DNA of 64,000 nt from Desmonostoc vinosum HA7617-LM4 (GCA_019359515.1 JAHHHC010000021.1:1-64000); one strand, 5' to 3'. Shown: positions 8,369-17,040, counted from the first letter of the stretch. Translations and numbers: made by a program. The notes: a model not told the origin generated them from the letters alone.

Positions 8369-9673
8369 ATGAGGCGACAAGCAGTAAAAGTCAGGTTGTA
8401 CCCCACTGATGAACAAATTCAAGTGTTAGCTCAACATTTTGGTTGTGCGCGTTGGTGGTGGAACTATGGGTTGAATCAATGTATTGAAACCTACAAGGCA
8501 ACTGGCAAAGGCTTGTCTCAATCTGGACTCAATTCTTTATTGCCAGGACTCAAAAAAGTAAAAGAAACAGAATGGCTAGGGGAATGTTATTCACAGGTTT
8601 TGCAGTCTGTAAGCCTCAACCTTAGCCGTGCGTATCAAAACTTTTTTGAAGGTAGAGCAAAATATCCAAGATTCAAATCAAAACACCATCGACAATCAAT
8701 TCAATACCCTCAAAAAGTCAAACAGGTTGATAGTTGCTTGAAGTTTCCCGGTAAGTTGGGAAGTGTAAAAGCCAAAATCCACCGACCTCTGGATGGGGCA
8801 ATTAAAACAGTCACAGTAAGTAAATGTCCAACAGGTAAATACTACGCTTCTGTTTTGATGGAATATGAGGGTGATTACCCTGAAGCAAAAAAAGATGGCA
8901 AGACTATTGGAATTGATTTAGGAATCAAGGATTTTGCAATTACTTACGACGGCAATAAAGTATCTAAATATTCCAATCCGAGACATCTATCTAAATATGA
9001 AAAGAAATTAGCTGTCAAACAACGTATTGCTGCACGAAAAAACAAAGGTAGTAATCGTCGTAGAAAAGCTAACAAGATTGTCGCTAGGGTATACGAACTC
9101 TTTAGCAATGTCCGCCAAGACTACTTACACAAGCTATCTAGAAAGATAGTTGATAATAATCAAGTTGTTGTAGTCGAAAACCTAAACGTCAAGGGCATGG
9201 TTCGTAACCACAAACTTTCCAAAGCAATATCTGATACAGGATGGGGAACTTTTGTAAACTTTCTTGGATACAAATTAGAACGTAGTGGTGGAAAGTTGAT
9301 AGAGATAAATCGATGGTTCCCTAGTTCCAAACTTTGCTCTAATTGTCATTATCAAATATCTGAGTTGCCGTTAGATGTAAGAACTTGGACTTGTCCGAGT
9401 TGCGGCACTCATCACGACAGAGATGGTAATGCAGCGATGAATATTAGAGCCGAAGGTATCAGAATGCTTGCCCTGAGCGTAGTCGAAGGGCTATTCTCAA
9501 CGGACACTTACTACAACGGGGGGAACCCCCGCAACGTAGTGTCCTCCTCTGGGACGGGGGAGGCTAACGCCAATGGAGAGGATGTAAGACCAATTCGCGG
9601 GCGCAAATCCAAGATGCGGCAATCTTCTGTGAAGTTGGAAGCCCACACTGTACCGTCAGGTCAGTCTGGGTAG
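8369..9673 (+). CDS. tnpB: TnpB-family RNA-guided nuclease with repeat-expanded C terminus
   Basis: From the ATG at 8369, preceded by GGAG about eight bases upstream, the protein has 434 residues. The start MRRQAVKVRLYPTDEQ is typical of TnpB, so the upstream in-frame ATG at 8315 is not preferred. RuvC acids are intact: D183 (GIDLGIKDFAI), E270 (VVVVENLNVKGM) and D352 (HHDRDGNAAMNI). Zinc cysteines CSNC and CPSC are present. After NIRAEG the usual short tail is interrupted by about 30 residues encoded by two dispersed palindromic repeats, then resumes as GRKSKMRQSSVKLEAHTV. The omega-RNA of such elements overlaps this 3' region, so the insertions affect both protein and RNA. No tnpA is adjacent. 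It ends six bases before the hemD-like start. Confidence 0.9.
   Translation: MRRQAVKVRLYPTDEQIQVLAQHFGCARWWWNYGLNQCIETYKATGKGLSQSGLNSLLPGLKKVKETEWLGECYSQVLQSVSLNLSRAYQNFFEGRAKYPRFKSKHHRQSIQYPQKVKQVDSCLKFPGKLGSVKAKIHRPLDGAIKTVTVSKCPTGKYYASVLMEYEGDYPEAKKDGKTIGIDLGIKDFAITYDGNKVSKYSNPRHLSKYEKKLAVKQRIAARKNKGSNRRRKANKIVARVYELFSNVRQDYLHKLSRKIVDNNQVVVVENLNVKGMVRNHKLSKAISDTGWGTFVNFLGYKLERSGGKLIEINRWFPSSKLCSNCHYQISELPLDVRTWTCPSCGTHHDRDGNAAMNIRAEGIRMLALSVVEGLFSTDTYYNGGNPRNVVSSSGTGEANANGEDVRPIRGRKSKMRQSSVKLEAHTVPSGQSG
9470..9540 (+). repeat. Two palindromic repeats inside tnpB coding sequence
   Basis: The first (9470-9491) is GCCCT/AGGGC around a GAGCGTAGTCG core, the dispersed motif also seen elsewhere in the window. 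The second (9510-9540) has an ACTAC/GTAGT outer stem around GGGGG-aa-CCCCC and matches 45283-45315. Both keep the tnpB reading frame open. Confidence 0.7.
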
Positions 9674-9676
9674 TTC
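9630..9676 (+). ncRNA. Candidate omega-RNA 3' end of the second tnpB
   Basis: The end of the gene can fold as CCCACACTG / CAGTCTGGG with a loop rich in G and C, followed by tagttcac. By analogy with IS605-type TnpB, the scaffold would end here and the guide would be read from flanking DNA, which is the start of the hemD-like gene. Boundaries are inferred, not seen. Confidence 0.4.
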
Positions 9677-9679
9677 ACT

Positions 9680-10516
9680 ATGCTGACTCCATCTGCTCAA
9701 TTGCCTTTATATGGTAGAAGAATCTTAGTGACGGCACCGAGGAATTATGCTGCTAGATTTTCTGAGCAGATTATTCAAAAAGGTGGTTTACCGATTCTTA
9801 TGCCCACCATTGAGACATGCTATTTATCAAATTACGCTGAATTAGATATTGCTCTGAGTCAAATAGATACATTTGACTGGATTGTCTTCACCAGTAGAAA
9901 TGGCATCTCTGGATTTTTTCAACGTATGAATGATTTGGATATTCCCACATCTATGCTGCAAAATTGTCGATTGTGTGCTTTGGGAAAAGACTCAGAAAGC
10001 TTGCTGTCTTTTTGTGGGAGAGTTGATTTAGTTCCACCAGAATCTAGCCCAGTTGGAATTGTGGCAGAATTAGCCAAAATTCCCAAAATAAATCAGCAAA
10101 AATTATTAATACCTGCTCCAGAAGTTGTAGGAATCGTTGAGCCGAATGTGATACCTAACTTGATTTCAGAGTTGCAGAAATTAGGCCCGCAAGCTATTCG
10201 AGTACCTGCTTATCTGACAAAGATTTTAGATAAAAGTATCTATGAAGTTGAACTAAATCTAATCCGTCAAGGGATGATAGATGTTATTGCCTTTAGTAGT
10301 ACAGCGGAAGTGGAAAGCTTTTTGAAGATGGTAAACTTCCCAAGTGATTATGAGCATTCTATTATTGCTTGTTTTGGGCCTTATACAACTGCCAATGCTC
10401 AAAAGTTAGGCGTGAATGTTTCTGTTGTGTCAAAAGATTTTAGTTCGTTTGAGGGTTTTGTAGAGGCTATTGGGGAATTTTTACTTTTGATGTCAAAAGA
10501 AAAAGCTTGCTCATAG
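9680..10516 (+). CDS. Uroporphyrinogen-III synthase family protein (HemD-like)
   Basis: The 278-residue protein has the HemD fold pattern: RRILVTAPRNYAARFSEQI at the N terminus, DWIVFTSRNGISGFF for the first domain crossing, and IDVIAFSSTAEVESFL for the second domain. HemD closes hydroxymethylbilane to uroporphyrinogen III in tetrapyrrole synthesis. Cyanobacteria can carry more than one HemD-like gene, and sequence in this family is poorly conserved, so I do not assign the symbol. Its start lies six bases after the second tnpB stop and no clear ribosome-binding site is visible, which suggests that the transposon replaced its original upstream region. It ends about 100 bases before a convergent hsp20 gene. 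Confidence 0.8.
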   Translation: MLTPSAQLPLYGRRILVTAPRNYAARFSEQIIQKGGLPILMPTIETCYLSNYAELDIALSQIDTFDWIVFTSRNGISGFFQRMNDLDIPTSMLQNCRLCALGKDSESLLSFCGRVDLVPPESSPVGIVAELAKIPKINQQKLLIPAPEVVGIVEPNVIPNLISELQKLGPQAIRVPAYLTKILDKSIYEVELNLIRQGMIDVIAFSSTAEVESFLKMVNFPSDYEHSIIACFGPYTTANAQKLGVNVSVVSKDFSSFEGFVEAIGEFLLLMSKEKACS

Positions 10517-10616
10517 TTTACATGAACAAGCCTTTAGTGACTGACTAGACCCAATTACTTACGTGATTAACAATTTGCTCAATTTGTTATGGCGATCGCA
10601 ATCTGCAATCATCAGC

Positions 10617-11057
10617 TTATACTAGATTAACTTTGACGACTCTATTCTTTTCTTCTTCTGCTTTAGGCAGTGTCAGATGTAATATACCATCCTTATATTC
10701 TGCCTTGACGTTGGTGTTTTGTATCCGGGCTGGTAAAGGAATCACGCGCTGAAATTTACCGTATTGGAATTCAGTTTTGACTACACCTTTGTCTTCTATT
10801 CTCAATTCAGATTTGCGTTCACCGCTGATATAAACAGCGCTATCTGTCACTTGTAAATCTAAGTCTTTCGCTGCAATTCCTGGAAGTTCTAGTTTGAGAT
10901 GGATTGCTTCTGCTGTTTCTTGTAACTCAGCGGCTGGAACTTGAGTAAGATTCCTTTCAGCAAATGCTGAAGGTAGCATTTCTTCATCAAACAAGCGATT
11001 GATTTGGCGTTGTAGTGTGTTCAATTCTTGCCAAGGATTCCAACGTGCCATAGTCAT
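10617..11057 (-). CDS. Small heat-shock protein, Hsp20/alpha-crystallin family
   Basis: The 146-residue protein has a short N-terminal arm (ARWNPWQELNTLQRQINRLF) and an alpha-crystallin domain with the family marks: ELPGIAAKDLDLQV, ISGERKSE, and the A-x-x-x-n-G-v-L pattern seen as AEYKDGILHLTLPK. It ends in a short tail with a possible I/V-x-V dimer-docking motif (RVVKVNLV). Such proteins form oligomers that hold unfolding proteins for refolding by other chaperones. An ATG two codons downstream is an alternative start. I do not see a CIRCE element upstream, so the control of heat induction is unclear. The gene is convergent with the hemD-like gene. Confidence 0.95.
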   Translation of the reverse strand: MTMARWNPWQELNTLQRQINRLFDEEMLPSAFAERNLTQVPAAELQETAEAIHLKLELPGIAAKDLDLQVTDSAVYISGERKSELRIEDKGVVKTEFQYGKFQRVIPLPARIQNTNVKAEYKDGILHLTLPKAEEEKNRVVKVNLV

Positions 11058-11436
11058 ATGTTTACCTCGTTATAATGAGTACTTGTTTTCAATCACTTCA
11101 GGATTTAATTCCTTGCTTTGTTTACATAATATTGAGAAATAAAAGTGGTGTAAATTCGGTTTTTATCACCTGTTTAATGATGATTGCCGAACCATAAATC
11201 AATTTGTTAGCAGGTACGGTAAACTCTACTAGTCAAATAGGGAACAGGGGGTATAAGGTAATTCTTGGTAAAAAATAGTGTATAAAAACAGATTCAACGA
11301 GAGGCGATCGCTAGTAAAATCAAACTAATTACTGATGATAAAAAATGCTTAAAATTGCCTAAGTCACGGTAATTTTTCGACTTGATTTTTCTTAAGTTGA
11401 TAGGCATAATAAAGTACTTCTCCTGTCGCAACAGAT
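11058..11436. other. Gene-free stretch between hsp20 and SMR gene
   Basis: This is the divergent promoter region of the hsp20 (minus) and SMR (plus) genes. It is AT-rich and I see no gene, strong hairpin or clear operator in it. Confidence 0.5.
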
Positions 11437-11757
11437 ATGTCAAATGGCTGGATTTACCTCTTAGCAGCAATCCTCTTTGAGGTTGCAGGCACAACTTGTA
11501 TGAAATTATCACAAGGATTTACTAAGCTAGTTCCTTCAGTGTTAATATTCGTCTTTTATGGGCTTTGTCTTGGTTTTTTAACGCTTTGTCTCAAAAGGAT
11601 GGAGGTAAGTATTGCTTATGCTGTTTGGGCGGGATTGGGAACCACTCTCATTGCAATTATTGGTATTATCTGGTTCCGTGAAGCTGCTACACTCATCAAA
11701 CTTATATCAATCTCTTTGATAATTGTAGGTGTCATTGGCTTGAATGCAAGTCGGTGA
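11437..11757 (+). CDS. Small multidrug resistance (SMR) family transporter
   Basis: The 106-residue protein has four predicted transmembrane helices and the SMR marks: the membrane glutamate E15 in AILFEVAGTTCMKLS, which couples proton and drug binding, and the AYAVWAGLGT segment in helix three. Members work as antiparallel dimers that expel cationic compounds, guanidinium or polyamines in exchange for protons. The length is typical. The gene stands alone, so it could be a homodimeric EmrE/Gdx-type protein. The substrate is not predictable from sequence. Confidence 0.93.
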   Translation: MSNGWIYLLAAILFEVAGTTCMKLSQGFTKLVPSVLIFVFYGLCLGFLTLCLKRMEVSIAYAVWAGLGTTLIAIIGIIWFREAATLIKLISISLIIVGVIGLNASR

Positions 11758-12031
11758 TCTTCACAGGCTAGAGGCTAGGGTATCCCCTGAGTGGTACGGT
11801 ATAACCATAAAAAATACCTCGTCTATATGGAAATAGCGAGGTAAATTAATTCACATCAATAATCTGATTATTGTTGCAATATTCCGTTAGCAAAGCAAAA
11901 TCAGACAACTTAGCTAAATGCTCTAAAAGTGTAGTAAACCTTAGTAGATATAGCCCACAAGTAATTGACCTTCAATACTTTAGCAAAGACAACTAAAGTA
12001 CTGTGGTCAAATTGGCAGTTTTTTTATACAT

Positions 12032-12200
12032 TAGACCTCTTGCAAAAGTCGGATACTCGCCAGAAAATAAATTTTCTGGCTGATAACTCAAGTCGGTTGA
12101 AACCGACTAATAACAGTATTTTTAGTCCGTTTCAACGGACTTTTGCTGTTAGGCAGAGACTTGAGTCTCTGACGGTTCAAGTATTTTTGCAAGAAGTCTA
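12032..12200. mobile_element. MITE-like element made of four tight hairpins
   Basis: Terminal inverted repeats TAGAC(C/T)TCTTGCAAAA (12032-12047 and complement at 12185-12200, one mismatch) bound 169 bases without coding capacity. Inside lie four consecutive perfect hairpins, each with a two-base loop: 12059-12080, 12091-12108, 12124-12141 and 12155-12170. Similar termini occur at 45233-45248 and 45378-45393. A short open frame crossing it is not credible. Confidence 0.7.
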
Positions 12201-12206
12201 TTGTTT

Positions 12207-12240
12207 GTGTAAAGACGCGCCGTTTGCAGCGTCCTTACAC
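12207..12240 (-). terminator. Hairpin after the Rieske oxidoreductase gene
   Basis: The stem GTGTAAAGACGC / GCGTCCTTACAC (12 pairs, one mismatch, 10-base loop) lies just after the minus-strand stop at 12247. It resembles a dispersed palindrome and may end that transcript. Confidence 0.45.
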
Positions 12241-12246
12241 GTGACT

Positions 12247-14196
12247 CTAAATTTGCAGTAGTCCCTCTGGATTTACTGATAAAAGCGATCGCCTTTGCAA
12301 ACCCTCACGATGTAAAATTTCATTAGCTGCTAACAAGCCACTACTAACCGCCCGTTCCATTAACCCACAAGGAAAGGGCATCTTTACCCAATCTCCAGCG
12401 AACAATAAGTTAGAAACATTAGTGCTAGTTTCTGGACGTTCTGCATAACTATTAGGTGGATACCCCGAAAAGTTATGCTGATTCACCAATTCTCGGTGCA
12501 ATATTTTCGCTTGTTTTAACTCAGGGACAATTTCATACAGTTCTTGTTCAAAGGTAGTTAATAATGCTTTCTGATGAGGAAATTGTTTTTCTTTATAGCA
12601 ATAAGCATGTAACTCCACGACGCTACCACCAGTACGTTTTGCCCAGTCGATGAATTGTTCTTGAATGCGGTGATAAAGAGTAATGCTATCGGTTAATTGA
12701 TAGCCTGATAAGGAAGTAAAATCACTTTGTTCCCACTCAAAATCACGATCAAACCAGAAACGACAAACGGCAAAGGGATCAGCTATACTCAAATTCTCAA
12801 CTTGCGATCGCACTTTTTGATCTACATCACCACTAACTCGCTTTAATAGTTGCTGTACTCCCGGTACATCGGTAGCCAAAACATAATAATCTGCTTGAAT
12901 TATTTCTGATGATGGAGATGTATGATTAATTGCAACTAATTGCAAATTATCATCTTGCCGTTCTACTATTTGAAACTTAGCTAAGTCTCGCTGTGCAGGC
13001 CCTTTTACAACTTTACCATCAGCGGTAAACACTGCTCCATGACAAGGGCAATGAAATTTACCATCGGCGGCTATTTGTACACTACAACCTTGATGGGTAC
13101 AAGTTAGAGAAATGGCTTCTTTACCCCCAGATGGAACTGCAAATACTTCATCTGCTGTACCAAAATACTCTAGAGATGTTGACTGCAATGTCTCTACATA
13201 AGGATTCCGCTTTACCCAAAAAGGAACATGATTTTGACTGTTACCAACATGATATTTTAGAGCATCAATTTTACCTTGTATGGTCGGAATTTCGCTTACA
13301 GTTGTATCTGTAATAATTTTACCGCCATTACTTTGAATTGCTTTAGCAATTGGTTGCACTAAGCTTGTTCCCATATCGTCTTTCGTGCCATTAAAAGCTA
13401 ATCCTTCTGGATTGCCAAAAAAATAAAAATGGAAAAACTGCATGAGTTCTCCTACACTCATCATGTCTGGTGCATTCAAACTAGATTTGGCAAATGGGAG
13501 AAAGTACAAGTCATACAAACCTTGGGGAAATTCTGTTTTTACCCAATCAGCAACTGATATATTATCAAAGCGTCGATAATTCTTTTCTCGCTGAAAACCA
13601 GTGATTGCTTGGAATACTTGTAAATGTTTGATTTTTGTCAGATTAATTCCCCATTGAAAGCGGTTAGGAGAGGCGATCGCTAAATCTATAATATTCCAAG
13701 GAAAGGCTGAACTACTAGGGCGAAATATCTCTGGTTTGTATTTGGAATTGCGGTAAACTACAGAGTAAAAATTTAGCGATCGCCAATGATCAATTATTTC
13801 TAATTCTGATACTAAACTATTCAGGTTATAGTATTGCGGAAAAAAGCCATGGAAGCCATGTTCCATCATGAAGGTTTCGCCAGCAGCTTCTATTTGCCAA
13901 CTAGCAATTTTGCCGCCGAGTTGCGGGGATTTTTCTAATAGTGTCACTACAAATCCCCGCTGGCTTAATTCATAGGCGCAAGCTAAACCTGCTAAACCAG
14001 CCCCAACAACTACAACAGTTTTTTCTTGATTCAACATCCGTGGAAGATTGAGAGTATCTTTTTGAAAAACTGCTGGTTTAGGCTTAGTAAAGCGAGAGTA
14101 TCCTGTTAATCCTGCGATCGCACCAATCCCAAATAATTTTAGCAGTGTACGACGAGAGATAGTAGATGATTCCGGCAAAGTAGATAATTGACTCAT
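12247..14196 (-). CDS. FAD-dependent carotenoid-desaturase-like oxidoreductase with Rieske domain
   Basis: From the ATG at 14196 the protein has 649 residues (a TTG three codons earlier is less likely). It starts with a twin-arginine motif (SRRTLLKLFG) and hydrophobic stretch, so it may be exported folded to the thylakoid lumen or periplasm. A dinucleotide-binding site follows (VVVVGAGLAGLACAYELSQR) with GGKIASW, as in the CrtQ/CrtP/CrtU carotenoid-desaturase superfamily. A Rieske 2Fe-2S domain is embedded in the middle: CTHQGC and, fifteen residues later, CPCHG. The C terminus has the flavin-binding LLFAGDWVKMPFPCGLMERAV. A role like CrtU/CruE (aromatic carotenoid formation) is possible, but the family also holds members of unknown function. 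The gene stands alone. Confidence 0.8.
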   Translation of the reverse strand: MSQLSTLPESSTISRRTLLKLFGIGAIAGLTGYSRFTKPKPAVFQKDTLNLPRMLNQEKTVVVVGAGLAGLACAYELSQRGFVVTLLEKSPQLGGKIASWQIEAAGETFMMEHGFHGFFPQYYNLNSLVSELEIIDHWRSLNFYSVVYRNSKYKPEIFRPSSSAFPWNIIDLAIASPNRFQWGINLTKIKHLQVFQAITGFQREKNYRRFDNISVADWVKTEFPQGLYDLYFLPFAKSSLNAPDMMSVGELMQFFHFYFFGNPEGLAFNGTKDDMGTSLVQPIAKAIQSNGGKIITDTTVSEIPTIQGKIDALKYHVGNSQNHVPFWVKRNPYVETLQSTSLEYFGTADEVFAVPSGGKEAISLTCTHQGCSVQIAADGKFHCPCHGAVFTADGKVVKGPAQRDLAKFQIVERQDDNLQLVAINHTSPSSEIIQADYYVLATDVPGVQQLLKRVSGDVDQKVRSQVENLSIADPFAVCRFWFDRDFEWEQSDFTSLSGYQLTDSITLYHRIQEQFIDWAKRTGGSVVELHAYCYKEKQFPHQKALLTTFEQELYEIVPELKQAKILHRELVNQHNFSGYPPNSYAERPETSTNVSNLLFAGDWVKMPFPCGLMERAVSSGLLAANEILHREGLQRRSLLSVNPEGLLQI

Positions 14197-14513
14197 TGGT
14201 AACAAAGTTAACTCTTCACAAATGAGGGACTGGGGATTAGAGACTAGGCACTAAGCTGTTGTGCTTTTAATTTGCATAGTTCAAACCACTAAAAAGACAT
14301 GGGGATACGGAGACGCAAAGATGTAATTTCAATGACGATTAGCTTAGGAAATAACTTTCTTGATACTCAATTCCCAATTCCCCAACTTTCAAAGCCTACA
14401 TTTCTATTTGATCAAACATAGATTTACAAAACTTGAGGTAATAAATTACAAGATTATTTGACAGTTTAATATATTATTTAATAATTGACTACTGAACGTT
14501 AGGTAGATTAAGG
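14197..14513. other. Divergent intergenic region
   Basis: This region lies between the minus-strand Rieske oxidoreductase and the plus-strand TetR gene. It is AT-rich near the TetR start. I see no gene and no clear palindromic operator. Confidence 0.45.
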
Positions 14514-15113
14514 ATGGCAGATAACCGCCGCTGTACGAAAGAAGAATCTTCTAGTGGGCGAGAACGGCTGGTTGATGAGGCTGAAAGATTATTTCGCGCA
14601 CGAGGCTATAATGCTGTCAGCATGAGGGATATAGCTTTTGAGGTGGGAATTCGTCAGGCATCGTTATACTACCACTTTCCTAGTAAAGAGCAGCTTTTTG
14701 TGGCTGTCACCGAGCGGATGTTTGAGAGACATCGTGCAGGGTTACAGCAGGCAATTTACCATAATGGCAGTGATTTGCGATCGCAACTTCATGCAGTTTC
14801 GGGGTGGTTTCTTTCACAACCTCCCATTCATTTTTTAAGTATGTTCCACACTGATATGCCCTGTTTGGGGGAAGATAATATGCAAAAGCTTGCAGTTTGT
14901 GTAGAACAATCTGTTTTTGAACCGATAAAACAAACCTTCATCAAAGCACAAGAACGAGGTGAAATTCGCTATACTCGTCCCGAACTGCTAGCAGGGTTCT
15001 TTTTATCAGTCATGGAAACCATTCCCTTCGTCACCACCAAACCGAGTGCTGTCTCTGGGGAAGTCATGGCGAATGAAATGATTTCTGTTTTGTTGGATGG
15101 ACTGAAAGTGTAA
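14514..15113 (+). CDS. TetR/AcrR family transcriptional regulator
   Basis: The 199-residue protein has a TetR N-terminal helix-turn-helix (about residues 15-65): RERLVDEAERLFRARGYNAV, then MRDIAFEVGIRQASLYYHF and SKEQLF. The C-terminal ligand-binding domain is variable, as usual. Members bind palindromic operators as dimers and release DNA when a small molecule binds. It is followed on the same strand by an Omp85-family outer membrane protein and an ABC-2 permease, so it may control envelope or efflux functions. The intervening repeat-rich spacers make a single operon less certain. Confidence 0.93.
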   Translation: MADNRRCTKEESSSGRERLVDEAERLFRARGYNAVSMRDIAFEVGIRQASLYYHFPSKEQLFVAVTERMFERHRAGLQQAIYHNGSDLRSQLHAVSGWFLSQPPIHFLSMFHTDMPCLGEDNMQKLAVCVEQSVFEPIKQTFIKAQERGEIRYTRPELLAGFFLSVMETIPFVTTKPSAVSGEVMANEMISVLLDGLKV

Positions 15114-15225
15114 TTTGGAGGATGGGGGGATGAGGGAGATGAGGGAGAGAGTGAGGGGACGCGGAGACGGGGGGACGCGGAGACGCGGAGAATAACAAAT
15201 GACAATTCTCAATTCCCCATTCCCT
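15114..15225. repeat. Short tandem 'gaggacgcgg' type repeats
   Basis: The spacer holds runs of GATGAGGGA and GACGCGGAGACG units, part of a family dispersed through the window (for example 31614-31698 and 35895-36070). Confidence 0.6.
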
Positions 15226-16734
15226 ATGGCTATTCCAAGATATATAGTTTTAATCGTAGCGATGTTAGTGAGTGGGGAAAATCGGCAGGCGCTTGCAGAC
15301 TTTCAGGTTTCCACTCAAGATGATGTTAGTGAGATTGTTATAGACGGTGGGTATGCTAAATACGGTAATTATGTAGATTCAACCGTAGTGGGAGTACCCA
15401 CGCTCGAAAGTGTGCAGGCTGTTGAGTTTTCCCAGAGAATTATCAAAGATATCCAAATTCGTTTTGTTGACGATCAAGGTAAGCTAGTAGATGATCAAGG
15501 TAAAGCGATCGCAGGACGTACTCAAAAAGATTTTATCCTCAGTCTTTTAAAGCTCAAACCTGGTCAAATATTTCGTGAGGATACACTTAGAACTGACTTA
15601 GCGCGACTTAGAAGGTTAGAATCATTTGATGAAGTCAAGGGTTTCTTTGAAGAAGATGCATCTGGTGTTAATATCATTTATGAAATCAAAGAGCGTCGTT
15701 TTCCTTCTCTGAATTTTGGGGGTGGTAATAGCGATGATATTGGGCTTTATGGTCAGGTTGGTTATGAAGATGCAAACATCAGCGGTCTGAACGATAAGCT
15801 AAATACAACTATTCAAATCAGCGGTAAAGATGTCCAGTTTAGTAGCCAATTTGTTAGCCGTTATCGTCCTGGAGAACCAAACCGTTTAGGTTACAGCATA
15901 GGCGCCCTTCGAGAACGAGATTTATCTGATACTTTTGACGAAGATATCAAACTAGCTAATGGTGATAGAGTAAGAGAAGGCAGATTTGGTGGTTCTGTAG
16001 CAGTTTTACGGTCTTATGATGATTGGGATGCAGCAGTAGGTCTCAACTACACTAGGATTAGTCTACGCGATCGCGATTACAATGTTGTACAGGTAGATGA
16101 ATTAGAAAATCCGCTTTCCCTGAGTGGTACTGGTATTGATGACCTATTTACAATATCCTTAATAGTATCCAAAGATGATCGCGATCGGCGTAAAAATCCG
16201 ACTCAAGGGTCAATCCTCACCTTCAGTACCGAACAAGCAATACCCATAGGACTAGGCAGTATTTCCAGCAACCGCTTACATGGTAATTATATTCAGTATG
16301 TGCCAGTCACTTTAATAGGGAATGGTCAATCAACAGAAAATCCAGAAATGGTAGCTATAAACTTGCAACTTGGCACATTCATAGGAGATTTCCCACCAGC
16401 TAATGCATTTGCTCTCGGTGGACTCGATTCAGTACGGGGTTACGGTTATGGTAAAGTTGGCAATAGTCGTACTTATGGTTTAGCTTCTGTAGAGTATCGC
16501 TTCCCTATTTTCCAATCATTGGGAGGAGTTGTTTTTGCAGACTTCGCCTCAGATTTCGGTTCTAGCAAAACAGTGTTAGGGGAACCGGGTGTACAGCGAG
16601 ATAAACCAGGAAGTGGCTTCGGATATGGGTTAGGAGTGCGAGCAAACTCACCTTTTGGGCTAATTAGAGGTGACTTAGGAATCAGCGACCAAGGAGAAAT
16701 TAGATTAGAGTTTACCACAGGTCAGAGATTCTAA
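15226..16734 (+). CDS. Omp85/BamA-TamA family outer membrane beta-barrel protein
   Basis: From the ATG at 15226 (an upstream in-frame ATG at 15199 lies in repeat sequence) the protein has 502 residues. It begins with a signal-like segment (YIVLIVAMLVSG to ADFQVST). One POTRA-like region follows (about residues 80-160; IKDIQIRFV, then LRTDLARLRRLESFDEVKGF). The C-terminal part is a 16-strand barrel with the Omp85 signature LGGLDSVRGYGYG and a final phenylalanine (GQRF), as in outer membrane proteins. It is shorter than the main cyanobacterial Omp85 with three POTRA domains, so it may be a TamA-like or two-partner-secretion-like pore. No secreted partner gene is adjacent. Confidence 0.87.
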   Translation: MAIPRYIVLIVAMLVSGENRQALADFQVSTQDDVSEIVIDGGYAKYGNYVDSTVVGVPTLESVQAVEFSQRIIKDIQIRFVDDQGKLVDDQGKAIAGRTQKDFILSLLKLKPGQIFREDTLRTDLARLRRLESFDEVKGFFEEDASGVNIIYEIKERRFPSLNFGGGNSDDIGLYGQVGYEDANISGLNDKLNTTIQISGKDVQFSSQFVSRYRPGEPNRLGYSIGALRERDLSDTFDEDIKLANGDRVREGRFGGSVAVLRSYDDWDAAVGLNYTRISLRDRDYNVVQVDELENPLSLSGTGIDDLFTISLIVSKDDRDRRKNPTQGSILTFSTEQAIPIGLGSISSNRLHGNYIQYVPVTLIGNGQSTENPEMVAINLQLGTFIGDFPPANAFALGGLDSVRGYGYGKVGNSRTYGLASVEYRFPIFQSLGGVVFADFASDFGSSKTVLGEPGVQRDKPGSGFGYGLGVRANSPFGLIRGDLGISDQGEIRLEFTTGQRF

Positions 16735-17040
16735 TTCGTAATTCGTAATGACGCGACGCTCCTGTGTCGCTCTAAGCGAAGCTATGCCGCAGGCTTTACG
16801 CTGACGCTCGTACCTCGCTACCGCTGCGCTAACGCTATCGAGGACTCGCTACCGCTGCGCTAACGTAATTCGTAATGACGCGACGCTCCTGCGTCGCTCT
16901 AAGCGAAGCTATGCCGCAGGCTTTACGCTAACGCTATCGATGACTCGCTAACGCTACGCTAACGTAATTCGTAATTCGTAATACTTCGACTTCGCTCAGT
17001 ACAAGTTCGTAATTCGTAATTATTTATTCTCCCTCATCTC
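16735..17040. repeat. Array of dispersed short repeats
   Basis: Two near-copies of a composite repeat lie here (about 16735-16866 and 16867-16970). Each is built of ATTCGTAATGACGCGACGCTCCTG, split motifs GCGAAGCTATGCCGCAGGCT, and CTCGCTACCGCTGCGCTAACG blocks. The same blocks occur at 45168-45232 and inverted at 53820-53966. No gene is present. Confidence 0.8.

Noticed and set aside
11965-12261. 98-residue open frame before the Rieske oxidoreductase
   Set aside because: It crosses the four-hairpin MITE and a hairpin terminator, so it is not a gene.
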